This document shows, piece by piece, positions 1 to 9,431 of a stretch of DNA of 38,255 bases. How positions within the stretch are numbered: position 1 is the first letter of the stretch; every line of letters starts with the position of its first letter. A program made the translations under genes and the position numbers. Source of the stretch: Chloroflexota bacterium. Lineage in GTDB: Bacteria; Chloroflexota; Ktedonobacteria; Ktedonobacterales; JADMIN01. The notes beneath the pieces were generated by a model. It was not told the DNA's origin. It saw only the letters and a program-made list of their open reading frames with translations, and did no database searches. The DNA lies in assembly GCA_021814145.1 (NCBI GenBank), contig JAKAIY010000017.1, positions 1-38,255 on the forward strand. Reading direction: 5' to 3'.

Positions 1-2
1 AG

Positions 3-107
3 GCGTTAGAGCAGGCGGTGGGGCTGGCGGTCGAAGCGATCACTCGCAAGGACGCGATGGCCTGGTTCGCCCACGCTGGCTACGCCCTGCCTGCTCAAGA
101 TAACTGA
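3..107 (+). CDS. IS630-type transposase, C-terminal fragment (cut by window edge)
   Basis: The window opens inside an open frame that ends at TGA 105-107 and gives 34 residues. The stretch 'AITRKDAMAWFAHAGY' resembles the C-terminal tail of IS630-family DDE transposases, which typically end with a '(T)xxDAxxWFxHxGY' motif after the catalytic domain. The rest of the gene lies outside the window, so I cannot tell whether it is intact. I could not identify a terminal inverted repeat in 108-243, which otherwise holds no recognisable gene. The call rests on one short motif. Confidence 0.6.
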   Translation, partial: ALEQAVGLAVEAITRKDAMAWFAHAGYALPAQDN

Positions 108-243
108 AAGTTGCTCTAAGCAACGGAAGCGCATGCCCTCTCGCCATGTCCAGCAGCCACGGCGCCCTGAGACTAACTCTTGACGCCGCCTGAGCGCCGG
201 TCAGCCGCGAGTCAACACCTGCCAGCGCGGCATCGCGCGAGCC

Positions 244-1686
244 TCAGGCTGGCCACGCGAAGGCGCTTAGCGCCTGCCACTGGGCCTGTGTCGCGGTCTG
301 CCACTCGAAGTATGAGGCGCCGATGCAACCGAGCGCGCGCGCCGTCTGGAGGTCGGCGGTAATCTCTGTCCCGCTGGGATTATGAGCGGTTCCCGCGCCA
401 TCGTCCGAATACATGTCATACGTCTGGCCCAGTTCTTCGACAGGAATCGGAGAAGAGACACCCGCGGCCAGCATCGCCGCGCGGATGGTGACGACCGAGA
501 TCGTCACGAACCGTGCGACTTCCGCTGCGGTGTACGCATGATCGGCGCGGCTGTGCCAGTAGTTCATCGGCGCCATAACGTTCCAACTGGCGGCGACGGC
601 GGCGTAGGAATAACTGGCATGGGTGAAGGGATGCATGGCGGAATTCACCAGGAGCTCATTCGGGCCGAGCAGCGCCCGCAAAAGTTGCCCATAGGTGTAG
701 ACGCTTCCACTGTCTAGCACCTCCTCGATGTCTGTGGCGAGACCATCGGGACGGTCGCCAGTCGGCGTCACATAATTCGCCACGCGGACGGACATGCGGA
801 TGTCATCCGAGACATTCGCCAGTGTGGGATAGACCCAGGCGATGACGGCGATGCCCTGCGCATGCGCCGCGGGGAGCAGGCGGTCAAGCGAGATGGGCGC
901 GTAGAATCCATAGCGCGTGATGGCGACCTCGGCGTAGAGATGCGTGAGTCCAGCGGCTTTCGCGGCGGTGACCAGCTTCGTGACATCCACATGTCGGGTG
1001 AGGTAATTGGTGAACCACATGCCTTTTCCCGCGACCGGCGCCCACACCGGCTTGCCGTTCACTTCGTGCGTCGCGGGGTCCGGCTGCGACAGACGGATGT
1101 TTCCCGCCCACACCCAGCCTGTTTCCGCGACTGCCGCTACGTGATACCAGGGTCGTCCGCCCACGTCGCTAGCCCACTGGCTGATGCTGACTGTCACACC
1201 TCCAGCCAGTCCCGAGACCGGCGCCGCGCTCTCGCTGGGCCAGGCGAACAGCGTCGCGGGGCCATTCGTGGCGCCGCTCGCCGTCAGGGGGAATGGCCCG
1301 GGATCGTGCGGCAGGATATCTACCTGAGGATCGGGTACGCCGGGGAAGACGCAATTGCCCTCTGAAGCGCGGGCGGGCGGCGTGGGGGCGAGCACGTTGG
1401 TAGGGATATAGCCCTCCATGCCGCCCCAGATGCGGACGTGGCTCCAGCCGGAAGCCGTTCCAAGGGATGTCACGTCAGTCCCACCGAGTAGCTGGGTGAT
1501 GAGCGGCGCGGACGTGTTGGGCGCGGTTGAGACGGATACACAGGGGGACTGCGTATATACCAGTCCAGTCTGTAACGCGTCGGACGCGCGCGGTATGACA
1601 TCAGGGCGCCCGCTGAGCGCCAGCGTGATGGCCAGCGCGAACGCGAGCGTCGTGGCGCGGAGGATGCGCGCGAGTCCTACCCGCAT
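244..1686 (-). CDS. Secreted SH3-domain protein with putative glycoside-hydrolase-like TIM barrel
   Basis: A 480-residue protein. The N-terminus (positively charged, then a hydrophobic run at about residues 10-27) looks like a signal peptide or membrane anchor. Residues about 40-100 ('VSVSTAPNTSAPLITQLLGG', then 'GWSHVRIWGGMEGYIPT') resemble a bacterial SH3 domain. A second SH3-like segment at about 140-200 ends with 'TGWVWAGNIRLS'. The rest ('GMWFTNYLTR', 'AGLTHLYAEVAI', 'GIAVIAWVYP', 'GLATDIEEVLD', 'VMAPMNYW') reads as the strands of a TIM barrel like those in glycoside-hydrolase-like families. Likely role: extracytoplasmic cell-wall or polysaccharide binding, perhaps hydrolysis. Substrate and activity are unknown. 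ATG is preceded by AAGGAG, and the gene begins 27 bp after the smc stop, so the two are probably co-transcribed. Confidence 0.6.
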   Translation of the reverse strand: MRVGLARILRATTLAFALAITLALSGRPDVIPRASDALQTGLVYTQSPCVSVSTAPNTSAPLITQLLGGTDVTSLGTASGWSHVRIWGGMEGYIPTNVLAPTPPARASEGNCVFPGVPDPQVDILPHDPGPFPLTASGATNGPATLFAWPSESAAPVSGLAGGVTVSISQWASDVGGRPWYHVAAVAETGWVWAGNIRLSQPDPATHEVNGKPVWAPVAGKGMWFTNYLTRHVDVTKLVTAAKAAGLTHLYAEVAITRYGFYAPISLDRLLPAAHAQGIAVIAWVYPTLANVSDDIRMSVRVANYVTPTGDRPDGLATDIEEVLDSGSVYTYGQLLRALLGPNELLVNSAMHPFTHASYSYAAVAASWNVMAPMNYWHSRADHAYTAAEVARFVTISVVTIRAAMLAAGVSSPIPVEELGQTYDMYSDDGAGTAHNPSGTEITADLQTARALGCIGASYFEWQTATQAQWQALSAFAWPA

Positions 1687-1713
1687 GCGGTCGCTCCTTC
1701 TGGAGGGGGTGAC

Positions 1714-4700
1714 TCAGCGTGACAGAGGGACCTCCGCCAGCCGCATTGAGAGCACGCGCGAGACGCTGTCCGCGCCCATCGAGACACCGTAGATCGCGCT
1801 GGCGCTGGTCATCGTCACGCGGTTATGCGTGATGACGATAAATTGTGTGCGCGCGGCTAGCTGTTTGAGTATATCGCAGAAACGCACCACGTTGGCCTCA
1901 TCCAGCGCCGCGTCAACCTCGTCCAGCAGACAGAACGGCGGCGGAGTTGTCTCCAGCAGGGCAAAGAGCAGCGCTACGGAAACCATCGCGCGCTCACCAC
2001 CTGAGAGAAGTGAGAGGTCCTGCACACGCTTGCCGGGAATCTGCGCGAATACTTCGATGCCGCCAAAGCTGGTCTTGCGTGGAACGCCAGGCTCATCGAG
2101 CGCGGTTTCCTCATCGTCCTCATCGCCTGGTTCGCGACGTGGCGTGGTCAACTCCAACCGCGCCGCGCCACCAGAGAAAAGTGTGGTGAAGTGCCGCTGG
2201 AAGCGCTCGTTGACAGCCTGGAAGGTCTCGACGAACTGGCGGCGCATAGTCACGTCCAGCTCATTGATGATCTGGCGAAGGTTGGCGGATGCGTCGGTCA
2301 GATCGCGTATCTGTCCGGTCATGAAGTCGTAGCGCGTCTTCACTTCTTCATACTGCTGCGGCGCTTCAGGATCATACGCGCCAAGATGTTTCAGCCGCCC
2401 GCGCAGACTGTCAATCTGGCGGCGCATGCGGCCCAGCTCTTCGGGTGAGAGCTCCACCGTGTCACCCACCGCCGCCGCATGCCCGGTGATTGCGGGCAGG
2501 GGATCGGTGTCGTCCTCAACGCCGAGCTCATCGCGAATCTGCTGGGCCAGCGCCTCCAGCGCGTCGCGAGCGCGCTGCGCGTCAACGATCGCGCGGCGGT
2601 ACTCGACCTCTAGCCGGGCTAGCTCCTGCCGCTCGGCGCTCTGGCCGCGCTCCAGCGAGCCGATCTGTCGTTCCAGCTCCGCCTGCCGCTCGTCATGGCG
2701 GCGCAGGACCTCGCCCAGCGAGCGCACATGCTCGCGCAGCTCCTGGATAGACGCTTCTTCCTCGCTCGTCGCGACGAGTAGCTGTTCCCGCTGGGCAAGG
2801 ATGGCTGCTAGCCGCTCGCCCCGCCGGCTGACCTGCGCTTCGAGCTCGCGTAGCTGCCCGCGAACCTGCTCGGCGCGCTGGGTCAGCGCCGCCACCTCCT
2901 GCTTGCGCAGCGCCAGGGTTGTGCGGGCGCGGTTGAGGTCATCGAGCTGACCGCGATTGCGGGCGGCGATCTCGTCTACCTCCGCTTGCGCGTCCTCGAC
3001 CTGCTCGATAGTTTCTCGCTGGGCGGCCTCCTGCTCGGCTACCCGCTCGATGGTCGCGCTGACCTCCTGCTCGATGCCCTGCGCCTCCGCTTCGATTTGC
3101 CCGGCGACAGTTTCCGCCAGATGCGCCTCGCTCTCGGCTCGCTCCCGCTCACGCAAGGCGGTGGTCACGGCGCGTGTCAGTTCCTGGGCGCGGGCGTCGG
3201 CGGCCTGCGCCTCTTTCCTGAGGCGATCCTCGCGCGCGCGGCGCTGGGCCTGCGCAGCGGAAGCGTCGGTCAGTTGGGCGCGGGCGTCCTCGATGTCCAG
3301 CGTGAGGCGCTCGATCTCGACCGGCAGCGTCCGCAGCTCGCGCTCGCGACCGAGCGTTCCGGCTTCGCTGGCGCTTCCCGACCCGCTGGCGGCGGGCGCG
3401 CCACCGCGCATCCAGCCACGCGGGCTGACTACCTCGCCCGCCAGGGTTACGCATGTAAGCGGGGCGGCGTGCCCACGGGATTGGGCGGTGAGCCGTTCGG
3501 CGGCGGGGAGATCACGCACAACCAGCGTGTCCGCCAGCAGGCGGCGCAGCGCGCCTAGCGCCTGGGGCGGCGCGCTGATGACGTCACTGGCCAGCGCAAT
3601 GATCTCCTGTCCATCCACCACGACATCAGGTGAGGGCGCCTGGGAAGCGGTGGGATCGCTCCAGAGGAAGATAGCGTGCCCGGTCTTGCCCGCGCGCAGC
3701 CACGCGGCCGCCTGCCGGGCGTCGGCGGGCGAGGCGACGACGACCGCCTGCAAAAATGGCCCAAGCGCGGCCTCAATCGCGGCCTCCAATCCAGGCGTGA
3801 GGGTGATAAGCTGGGCGACGACGCCAAGAATCGGGGGGCGCTCATCTGGCGCAGCGCGCAGGAGCGCCTGCGGGCCATCGCCGAAACCTTCCAGGTTGCG
3901 GCGCCACTCTTCAAGCAGGGCGAGCCGGTCAGCCAGCGCTTTGCGCTCACGTTCGGCGTCGGCTACGGCGGCGCGCAGCCGCTCGACTTCCGCCTGACCA
4001 TCAGCGATCTCGCGCGTCAGCGCTTCGCGCTCGGCGGCCAGCGCCTCAGCGCGCTGGCGTCCCTCGTCAAACGCCTTGCTCCGCTGCTCGCTTTGCGCGA
4101 TAGCGGCGTCCAGCTTGCGGCGCGCCTGAGTCACCGCCTCGCGCCGTGTCGCCAGCGCCTTGTTGCGTTCGCCCAACTGTTTCTGGAGCCGCCCAAGCTC
4201 GGTTTGCGCCGCGCCCAGCCGCGCCTGCGCCTGAATGGCCTCACGCTGGGCGGCGCGCAGCCGGGCTTCGGCTTGCTCCTGTTCCTGGCGGGCGGTGTGC
4301 TGGCCGCTCTCCAGCTTATCCACCTCAGCGGCGGTGGCGGCGGCGCGCGCGTCAGCCTGGGCGATCTGCGCCTCCACCGCGTCAACATGCGCGCGGGCGA
4401 CCTCAATGGCCTCGGCCTGCTCTTCCTGTTCGCCGTCGAGATCGGCCCGCTGCCGCTCCAGACTGGCCAGCCGCTCGCGGCCAACGGCCAGGTCACGCTC
4501 AGTGGTCTGTAACCGGCCTGATGCCTCGCCACGCTCACGGCGGACCACGCCGACCTCGGCGATCAAGGCTTCACGCTCTTCGCGCGCCTGCCGGGCGGCG
4601 TCTTCCCCCTGCGTGAGCGACGCCTGGAGCGCCTGAATGCGTGCGCCGAAATCGCGCTCAGTCTTCTCAGCGGCGGCGAGCGCGCTCTGGCTATCGGCCC

Positions 4701-5400
4701 ACTGGCGGCGGTACCAGCTTCGCAGCAGGCGTGTCAACTCGTCGCGCGCGCTGGAGTATTCGCGGGCGCGGCGGGCCTGCTCCGCCAGCGGACCCAGGCG
4801 CGGCTCGATCTCGCTGGTGATGTCACGCAAGCGGGCGATATTCGTCTGCGTGAGCGCAAGCTTCTGCTCGGCCTCGCCACGCTGCGCCTGAAAGCCGCGA
4901 ATGCCCGCGGCGTCCTCGAAGAGCGCGCGGCGCTCATCGGCGCGTAGGCTGAGCGCCTGGTCCACCATTCCCTGGCCGATGACAGTATAGGAGTCGTGGC
5001 CGATGCGCGCCTGTGTGAGCAGCATCAGCAGGTCCTTGAGGCGCGTGCGCTGGCCATTGTTGAGATATTCGCTCTCGCCGGAGCGGAAGCTACGCCGGGT
5101 GACGCTGATTTCGGCGAACTCGCTGGGAAGCCAGCCAGAACTGTTGTCGAGCGTCAGACTGACCTGGGCCATCTGCATCGGCGCGCGGCCCTGACCACCG
5201 GCGAAGATCACATCGTCGCTCTTCTTGCCGCGGATCTGGCGCATACTCTGTTCGCCCAGCACCCAGCGGATGGCGTCGGACAGATTGGACTTTCCTGACC
5301 CATTCGGCCCGACAATCGCCGTCACGCCGGGGCTGAACTCCAGTATGGTGCGCGGCGCGAAGCTCTTGAATCCCTGGAGCTCCAGTCGCTTGAGATACAC
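1714..5400 (-). CDS. smc: Chromosome segregation ATPase SMC
   Basis: SMC forms the long-armed ATPase dimer of bacterial condensin and organises the nucleoid with ScpA/ScpB. The N-terminal head has Walker A 'GPNGSGKSN' near residue 31 and the family motif 'LELQGFKSFA' at the start. Long heptad-rich Glu/Arg/Gln arms surround a hinge at about residues 510-680 ('PILGVVAQLITLTPGLEAA', 'GWMRGGAP'). The C-terminal head carries the ABC signature 'LSGGERAMVSVALL' and Walker B 'FCLLDEVDAALDEAN'. At 1228 aa it is slightly longer than the usual 1170-1190. Two GTG starts are possible: 5412 gives MAPAVYLKR and 5400 gives MYLKRLELQ. I prefer 5400 because it matches the common SMC N-terminus and leaves space after the purine-rich GGGAAAGGGTGG. 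No scpA or scpB is adjacent. Confidence 0.96.
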   Translation of the reverse strand: MYLKRLELQGFKSFAPRTILEFSPGVTAIVGPNGSGKSNLSDAIRWVLGEQSMRQIRGKKSDDVIFAGGQGRAPMQMAQVSLTLDNSSGWLPSEFAEISVTRRSFRSGESEYLNNGQRTRLKDLLMLLTQARIGHDSYTVIGQGMVDQALSLRADERRALFEDAAGIRGFQAQRGEAEQKLALTQTNIARLRDITSEIEPRLGPLAEQARRAREYSSARDELTRLLRSWYRRQWADSQSALAAAEKTERDFGARIQALQASLTQGEDAARQAREEREALIAEVGVVRRERGEASGRLQTTERDLAVGRERLASLERQRADLDGEQEEQAEAIEVARAHVDAVEAQIAQADARAAATAAEVDKLESGQHTARQEQEQAEARLRAAQREAIQAQARLGAAQTELGRLQKQLGERNKALATRREAVTQARRKLDAAIAQSEQRSKAFDEGRQRAEALAAEREALTREIADGQAEVERLRAAVADAERERKALADRLALLEEWRRNLEGFGDGPQALLRAAPDERPPILGVVAQLITLTPGLEAAIEAALGPFLQAVVVASPADARQAAAWLRAGKTGHAIFLWSDPTASQAPSPDVVVDGQEIIALASDVISAPPQALGALRRLLADTLVVRDLPAAERLTAQSRGHAAPLTCVTLAGEVVSPRGWMRGGAPAASGSGSASEAGTLGRERELRTLPVEIERLTLDIEDARAQLTDASAAQAQRRAREDRLRKEAQAADARAQELTRAVTTALRERERAESEAHLAETVAGQIEAEAQGIEQEVSATIERVAEQEAAQRETIEQVEDAQAEVDEIAARNRGQLDDLNRARTTLALRKQEVAALTQRAEQVRGQLRELEAQVSRRGERLAAILAQREQLLVATSEEEASIQELREHVRSLGEVLRRHDERQAELERQIGSLERGQSAERQELARLEVEYRRAIVDAQRARDALEALAQQIRDELGVEDDTDPLPAITGHAAAVGDTVELSPEELGRMRRQIDSLRGRLKHLGAYDPEAPQQYEEVKTRYDFMTGQIRDLTDASANLRQIINELDVTMRRQFVETFQAVNERFQRHFTTLFSGGAARLELTTPRREPGDEDDEETALDEPGVPRKTSFGGIEVFAQIPGKRVQDLSLLSGGERAMVSVALLFALLETTPPPFCLLDEVDAALDEANVVRFCDILKQLAARTQFIVITHNRVTMTSASAIYGVSMGADSVSRVLSMRLAEVPLSR

Positions 5401-5513
5401 TGCTGGCGCCACCCTTTCCCCGCGCGCTCCTCGCGCCTATCGCGCAAGCAGCATATCATGGCAGGCCGCGACCTGGTGAACAGCGGCCTCATGGGTGGCC
5501 CGCTTTGGCTAGG

Positions 5514-8129
5514 CTATCCGCGTCGCTCGCGCATCAGCCGCTGCTTGACGATTTCCACCAGGAAAAGATAGGTCGCTACCGCCGCGATCAGGAAGATGAA
5601 ATAGGCGGCTGGGAGCGGCGTAAAGCCCAGGTCGGGCGCGATTGGCGTATAGGGCAGCGCCATCGCCATGAGCACGATCAGGATCACAGTAATGGCGAGC
5701 GGCCGGCTGGGGCGGCTCTTGAGCGGATTACCCATTGTGCGGATGACAAAGATCACTAGCGTCTGCGTCGCCAGGGACTCTACAAACCAGCCGGTGTGAA
5801 ACAATGTCTCCGACGCATGGAAGACAGCCAGCATGATAAAGAAGGTGAGAAAGTCATACACCGAGCTGATTGGCCCGATGATCAACATGAAGTTGCGAAT
5901 CAGTGTGATATCCCAGTGGCGCGGCTTGACGATATAGGACTTGTCCACCGCATCGGATGGAATCGTGACCTGCGAGAGATCATACAGAAAATTGTTGAGG
6001 ATGATTTGCGTTGGAGTCATCGGCAGGAATGGCAGGAACAGCGTCGCTCCCGCCATGCTGAAAACATTGCCGAAGTTCGAGCTGGTCGCCATGAGCAAAT
6101 ATTTCATGACATTGCCGAACGCCTTGCGGCCTTCCAGCACGCCCGCGTGCAGCACGGCCAGGCTGCGCTCCATCAGGATGATCTCCGCCGCGTCCTTGGC
6201 GACATCCACCGCGCCCGCGACCGAGATGCCGACATCCGCCATGTGGAGCGAAGGCGCGTCATTCACGCCATCGCCGAGGAAGCCGACAACATGTCCGCGC
6301 GCCTTCAGCGCGAGCAGGATGCGGTTCTTCTGGCCCGGCGTCACCCGCGCGAAAACAGTCGTCCGCTCCGCGAGCGCGCCGAGCGCCTGCGGATCGAGCT
6401 TGTCAATCTCGGCGCCCATGACGATTCGGCCAGGATTGACGCCGACCTGCTGGCAGATATACGCCGTCACCAGTTCATTATCCCCTGTCAGAATCTTGAC
6501 CTCGACCCCATCGCGGTTGAGCGCCGCGATGGTTTCACCCGCGTCCTCCTGTGGCGGGTCAATGAACGCCAGATAGCCAGCGAGGATCAGATGGATCTCG
6601 TCCCGCGCGGTATAGGCTGGCTGGTCGGGCGCTTCACGATACGCGACCGCCAGCAGCCGGAAACCTCGCGCGCTGAGGTCGCGCGCAACCTCCTGGCTCC
6701 GTGCCCTCTCCTCCTCGTCCAGCGGGATGATAGCGCCATCCGCCTGATAAAAGTCGCACTGGGACAGCACACTTTCCGGCGCGCCTTTGGTAATCAGCAG
6801 GCGGCGTCCTTCCCGCTCGACAACGACCGAGAGGCGGCGACGCTCAAAGTCAAATGGCGCTTCATCTATCTTTGTGTAGGACGAGAGCGGGGGAGTGTCC
6901 TGAGGAGGGCGCGCCAGTATCGCCGCATCCAGCGGGCTGCGCACGCCGGTCTGCATCGCGCTGTTGAGATAGCCGAGCTCCAGGGGCTGGGTCCGCTCCT
7001 CACCCCGCCAGTCCACTATTTGCATGAGCCGCATATCGCCCGCCGTGATTGTGCCAGTCTTGTCGCTACACAGAATGTCCATGCTGCCGAAGTTCTGGAT
7101 CGTGGCGAGGTGTTTGACGATGACCCGGCGTTTCGCCATCCGCAGCGCTCCCTGGCCAAGCGTCACTGTGGTAATCATCGGCAGGAATTCAGGCGTGAGG
7201 CCAACAGCCAGCGCCACCGCGAAGAGCAGCGCCTCAAACGGGTCACGCTGGCGCGCCAGTGTGACAACCAGCGCAAAGAGCGCCAGGAAGACGACCGTCC
7301 GCATAATGAGGTAGCTGAACTGCCGGACGCCACGGTCGAACTCGGTCTCCGGCGCACGGGCGGAAAGCCGCGTGACGACATCTCCAAGCTCGGTCGCGTC
7401 GCCGGTTGCGAAGACCATCGCCGTCGCGGCTCCGCTGACAACCGATGTCCCGAGCAGGACGACGTCGCGCCGCTCGGTGATTGGCCGTAGCGGGTTCGGG
7501 TCAGGCTCCGCGCTTTTCTCAACGGGAAATGATTCCCCAGTGAGCGCCGCCTCCTGCATGTGCAAGTCGTGCGCGTCAAGCAGCAGCGCGTCGGCGGGAG
7601 TCATATCACCTGCCGCCAGGCGCACGATGTCACCACGCACGATCGTATCGCGCGGAACCGCCCGCCATTCACCATCGCGCAGCGCAAGGGCTGTGGGCGC
7701 GACGGCGCTGCGCAATGCCCTGGCGGCTTGTTCCGAGCGGGTGGACTGGATCGAGTTGATTATCACGCTGAGGATCGCCATCGTGGCTATGATTCCGCCA
7801 TTGAGCGTTTCGCCCAGGCCAATCGCGAGCGCGCTGGCGATAATGAGGATGATAAACAAGGGGCTGGTAATGTAGGCGATCACTTGCCGCCAGGCCGAAA
7901 AGCCCATGCCGCGACCAGGAGCGTTCGGGCCGTCGCGCGCGAGTCGCTGGCGGACCTCTTCGCTGGTCAGTCCGTTCGCCGTTGCGTCCAGCTCGCGCAT
8001 GAGCCGCGCGGCGTCGAGCGGGTGGTCGCTGACCGGCGCTTTCGCGCGTCCGGAAGCGCCGGTCCGTCCGTCGCTCCGTCGCGCCGCTACGGACTCCCGA
8101 CCGCTGGAAACAGGCGCGTTCTGTCGCAT
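5514..8129 (-). CDS. mgtA: Magnesium-transporting P-type ATPase (MgtA/MgtB type, P3B)
   Basis: An 871-residue inner-membrane cation pump. Visible motifs: actuator 'TGES' at 197-200, transmembrane 'LTPEFLP' at 311-317, phosphorylation site 'SDKTGT' with Asp356, 'KGAPE' for nucleotide binding, and 'GDGVNDAP' in the P domain. The segment 'HLATIQNFGSMDILCSDKTG' is typical of MgtA/MgtB Mg2+ importers rather than Ca2+ pumps. Two hydrophobic helices lie at about 85-125, a pair at about 270-320, and a C-terminal bundle covers about the last 200 residues, consistent with about ten membrane segments. The frame opens 12 codons earlier, but ATG at 8129 is preceded by AAGGAG at ideal spacing and is chosen as start. 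The 108-bp gap upstream is too short for a full M-box-type leader, and I see none. Confidence 0.93.
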   Translation of the reverse strand: MRQNAPVSSGRESVAARRSDGRTGASGRAKAPVSDHPLDAARLMRELDATANGLTSEEVRQRLARDGPNAPGRGMGFSAWRQVIAYITSPLFIILIIASALAIGLGETLNGGIIATMAILSVIINSIQSTRSEQAARALRSAVAPTALALRDGEWRAVPRDTIVRGDIVRLAAGDMTPADALLLDAHDLHMQEAALTGESFPVEKSAEPDPNPLRPITERRDVVLLGTSVVSGAATAMVFATGDATELGDVVTRLSARAPETEFDRGVRQFSYLIMRTVVFLALFALVVTLARQRDPFEALLFAVALAVGLTPEFLPMITTVTLGQGALRMAKRRVIVKHLATIQNFGSMDILCSDKTGTITAGDMRLMQIVDWRGEERTQPLELGYLNSAMQTGVRSPLDAAILARPPQDTPPLSSYTKIDEAPFDFERRRLSVVVEREGRRLLITKGAPESVLSQCDFYQADGAIIPLDEEERARSQEVARDLSARGFRLLAVAYREAPDQPAYTARDEIHLILAGYLAFIDPPQEDAGETIAALNRDGVEVKILTGDNELVTAYICQQVGVNPGRIVMGAEIDKLDPQALGALAERTTVFARVTPGQKNRILLALKARGHVVGFLGDGVNDAPSLHMADVGISVAGAVDVAKDAAEIILMERSLAVLHAGVLEGRKAFGNVMKYLLMATSSNFGNVFSMAGATLFLPFLPMTPTQIILNNFLYDLSQVTIPSDAVDKSYIVKPRHWDITLIRNFMLIIGPISSVYDFLTFFIMLAVFHASETLFHTGWFVESLATQTLVIFVIRTMGNPLKSRPSRPLAITVILIVLMAMALPYTPIAPDLGFTPLPAAYFIFLIAAVATYLFLVEIVKQRLMRERRG

Positions 8130-8237
8130 ACGCCGCTCCTTACTGTACCGATGTCCAGCGCCCATAGCGTCGGAGCGCGAAGCGGCGGCCTGTTACTGGA
8201 CACCACCCCGCGCTCCGTTACTCGTGAAGAACGCTAG

Positions 8238-8837
8238 CTAGATTGACGGACCAGGTGTGGACTCCGGTGAAATCTCGAGCGAAGGCCCAGGAACAGACTC
8301 AGGCGTAACCTCCATCGGGACCCAACCAGTCGTTTCGAGCTTCTGGCGCTGGGCGTCAACATCCAGCCCGTGGAACTGGCGCATCACATCGCTCGCGATC
8401 GAAGCGCGATCATCCGTGGTTCGCACGACGAGCAGGATATTGCCACGCTTGACCCCTTCGGCGAAGACATGCGCTTCATGCTCTGGGAGCCCCAGCGCCG
8501 TGAGGCTGCCGATCAGGCCGCCGCCGATCGCACCCGCAGTCGCGCCAAGCAATGTCGCGCCCACCCAGGTCAAAAACTCGCCAGCCGCGACGATCGGGCC
8601 GATTCCTGGCACCACAAGCACACCGAGGCCAAGCAGCAGGCCAGCGACTCCACCAGCGACGCCACCGGTAATCGCGCCAAGCTCAGCGCCGGTCACCACA
8701 TCCACTCCAGTTTCCTTGATCACCTCTTTGCGAGCCAGCACAGAGATTTCAGGCTTGGAGAACCCCTGTCTCATGAGCTCAGTGATCGCATCGTTGAGAT
8801 CTTTACTGTTCTCGAACATTCCAACAACGGTTTTCAC
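8238..8837 (-). CDS. General stress protein with glycine-zipper segment (YflT/DUF1269-like)
   Basis: A 199-residue protein. Residues 1-50 ('VVGMFENSKDLNDAITELMR', then 'GFSKPEISVLARK') match the alpha/beta 'heat-induced stress protein' domain found in YflT and 17M-type general stress proteins. The middle (about 60-125) is a Gly/Ala-rich hydrophobic stretch ('GAITGGVAGGVAGLLLG', 'GATAGAIGGGLIG') like a glycine zipper, so the protein may associate with membrane. After this, 'HEAHVFAEGVKRGNILLVVR' is typical of the family. The tail holds two copies of a PES(V/T)PGPS(L/I) motif. GTG at 8837 is chosen over an ATG 16 codons upstream because a strong GGAGGAGG lies just before it. The molecular function is unknown; stress induction is inferred from the family. 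Confidence 0.75.
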   Translation of the reverse strand: MKTVVGMFENSKDLNDAITELMRQGFSKPEISVLARKEVIKETGVDVVTGAELGAITGGVAGGVAGLLLGLGVLVVPGIGPIVAAGEFLTWVGATLLGATAGAIGGGLIGSLTALGLPEHEAHVFAEGVKRGNILLVVRTTDDRASIASDVMRQFHGLDVDAQRQKLETTGWVPMEVTPESVPGPSLEISPESTPGPSI

Positions 8838-9215
8838 GTCGCCTCCTCCTTTTTGTCGGGCTTTCCGCGGCGGGAATCTCTCCACGCCATGCGAGAGATC
8901 TCCCGACCGTCTGACACGCCTTCGCTTCCTGGACCTGGTGGCCCATACGCATGTTTGACGCCACGGGGCCCGAAAGTCCCTTCGGTTTCCCCGAAGCGCG
9001 CGGGCGCGCTACAGCCACTCTCATGCTGTACGGCGCCGGGTTTACGATTACGTCACGAACTGGCGTGTCTTCCTCACAGAGCAGCCAAGGCGCCCGACGA
9101 ACTCAGCAATACTGTGGGAGCGTTGGATGCAATGAAAGATGGCCCCTGGAAGAGGGCAACGACGCCAAAGAAGGAAGCAGGAGGTGGAGAAGGAAAGGTG
9201 GAAGTTTCGCATACT
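8838..9215. other. Gene-free interval upstream of the stress gene
   Basis: No convincing gene is seen on either strand over about 380 bp. It should contain the promoter of the minus-strand stress gene, but I found no good -35/-10 pair. A small perfect stem-loop is present at 8980-8996 (CTTCGG / CCGAAG with a 5-nt loop). Confidence 0.5.
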
Positions 9216-9244
9216 AAAAAAAGACCCCAGATCACTGGGGTCTT
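9216..9244 (-). terminator. Rho-independent terminator of tRNA-Gly
   Basis: A 10-bp perfect stem (AAGACCCCAG at 9221-9230, CTGGGGTCTT at 9235-9244) with a 4-nt loop is followed on the minus strand by a run of seven T (the A-run at 9216-9222 on the plus strand, partly shared with the stem). It starts 6 nt beyond the tRNA 3' end. Confidence 0.93.
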
Positions 9245-9249
9245 TTCGG

Positions 9250-9321
9250 AGCGGGAGACGGGATTCGAACCCGCGACCCATTGCTTGGGAAGCAATTGCG
9301 CTACCACTGCGCCACTCCCGC
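9250..9321 (-). tRNA. tRNA-Gly (anticodon CCC)
   Basis: A complete cloverleaf of 72 nt. The acceptor pair is GCGGGAG / CTCCCGC with discriminator T. The D arm contains AGTGGTAG. The anticodon stem ATTGC / GCAAT encloses loop TTCCCAA, giving anticodon CCC. The T arm is GCGGG-TTCGAAT-CCCGT. The CCA end is not encoded. It has its own promoter and terminator, so it is a single-gene transcription unit. Confidence 0.97.
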
Positions 9322-9332
9322 GTAACACAGAC

Positions 9333-9362
9333 AGTATAGATCGGGAAGTCGCGATCTGTCAA
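9333..9362 (-). promoter_or_regulatory. Sigma70-type promoter of tRNA-Gly
   Basis: On the minus strand, TTGACA (9362-9357) and TATACT (9338-9333) are separated by 18 bp. Both are close to consensus. Transcription would start just upstream of the tRNA 5' end at 9321. Confidence 0.85.
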
Positions 9363-9431
9363 GGCGCATTAAACTTGGAGCCTCTGCATCAAAGGGGAGA
9401 AAGAGCGTACGTCATTACGCAGGTAGTCCGG

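Noticed and set aside
2957-3997. Long plus-strand open frames inside smc (346 and 278 aa)
   Set aside because: Ser/Arg/Ala-rich products antisense to a well-supported gene; typical shadow frames of GC-rich coding DNA.
5796-7490. 564-aa open frame antisense to the Mg2+ ATPase
   Set aside because: Arg/His/Glu-rich with no family features. The opposite strand carries all P-type ATPase motifs.
8130-8237. M-box Mg2+ riboswitch upstream of mgtA
   Set aside because: The gap is 108 bp and lacks recognisable M-box features.
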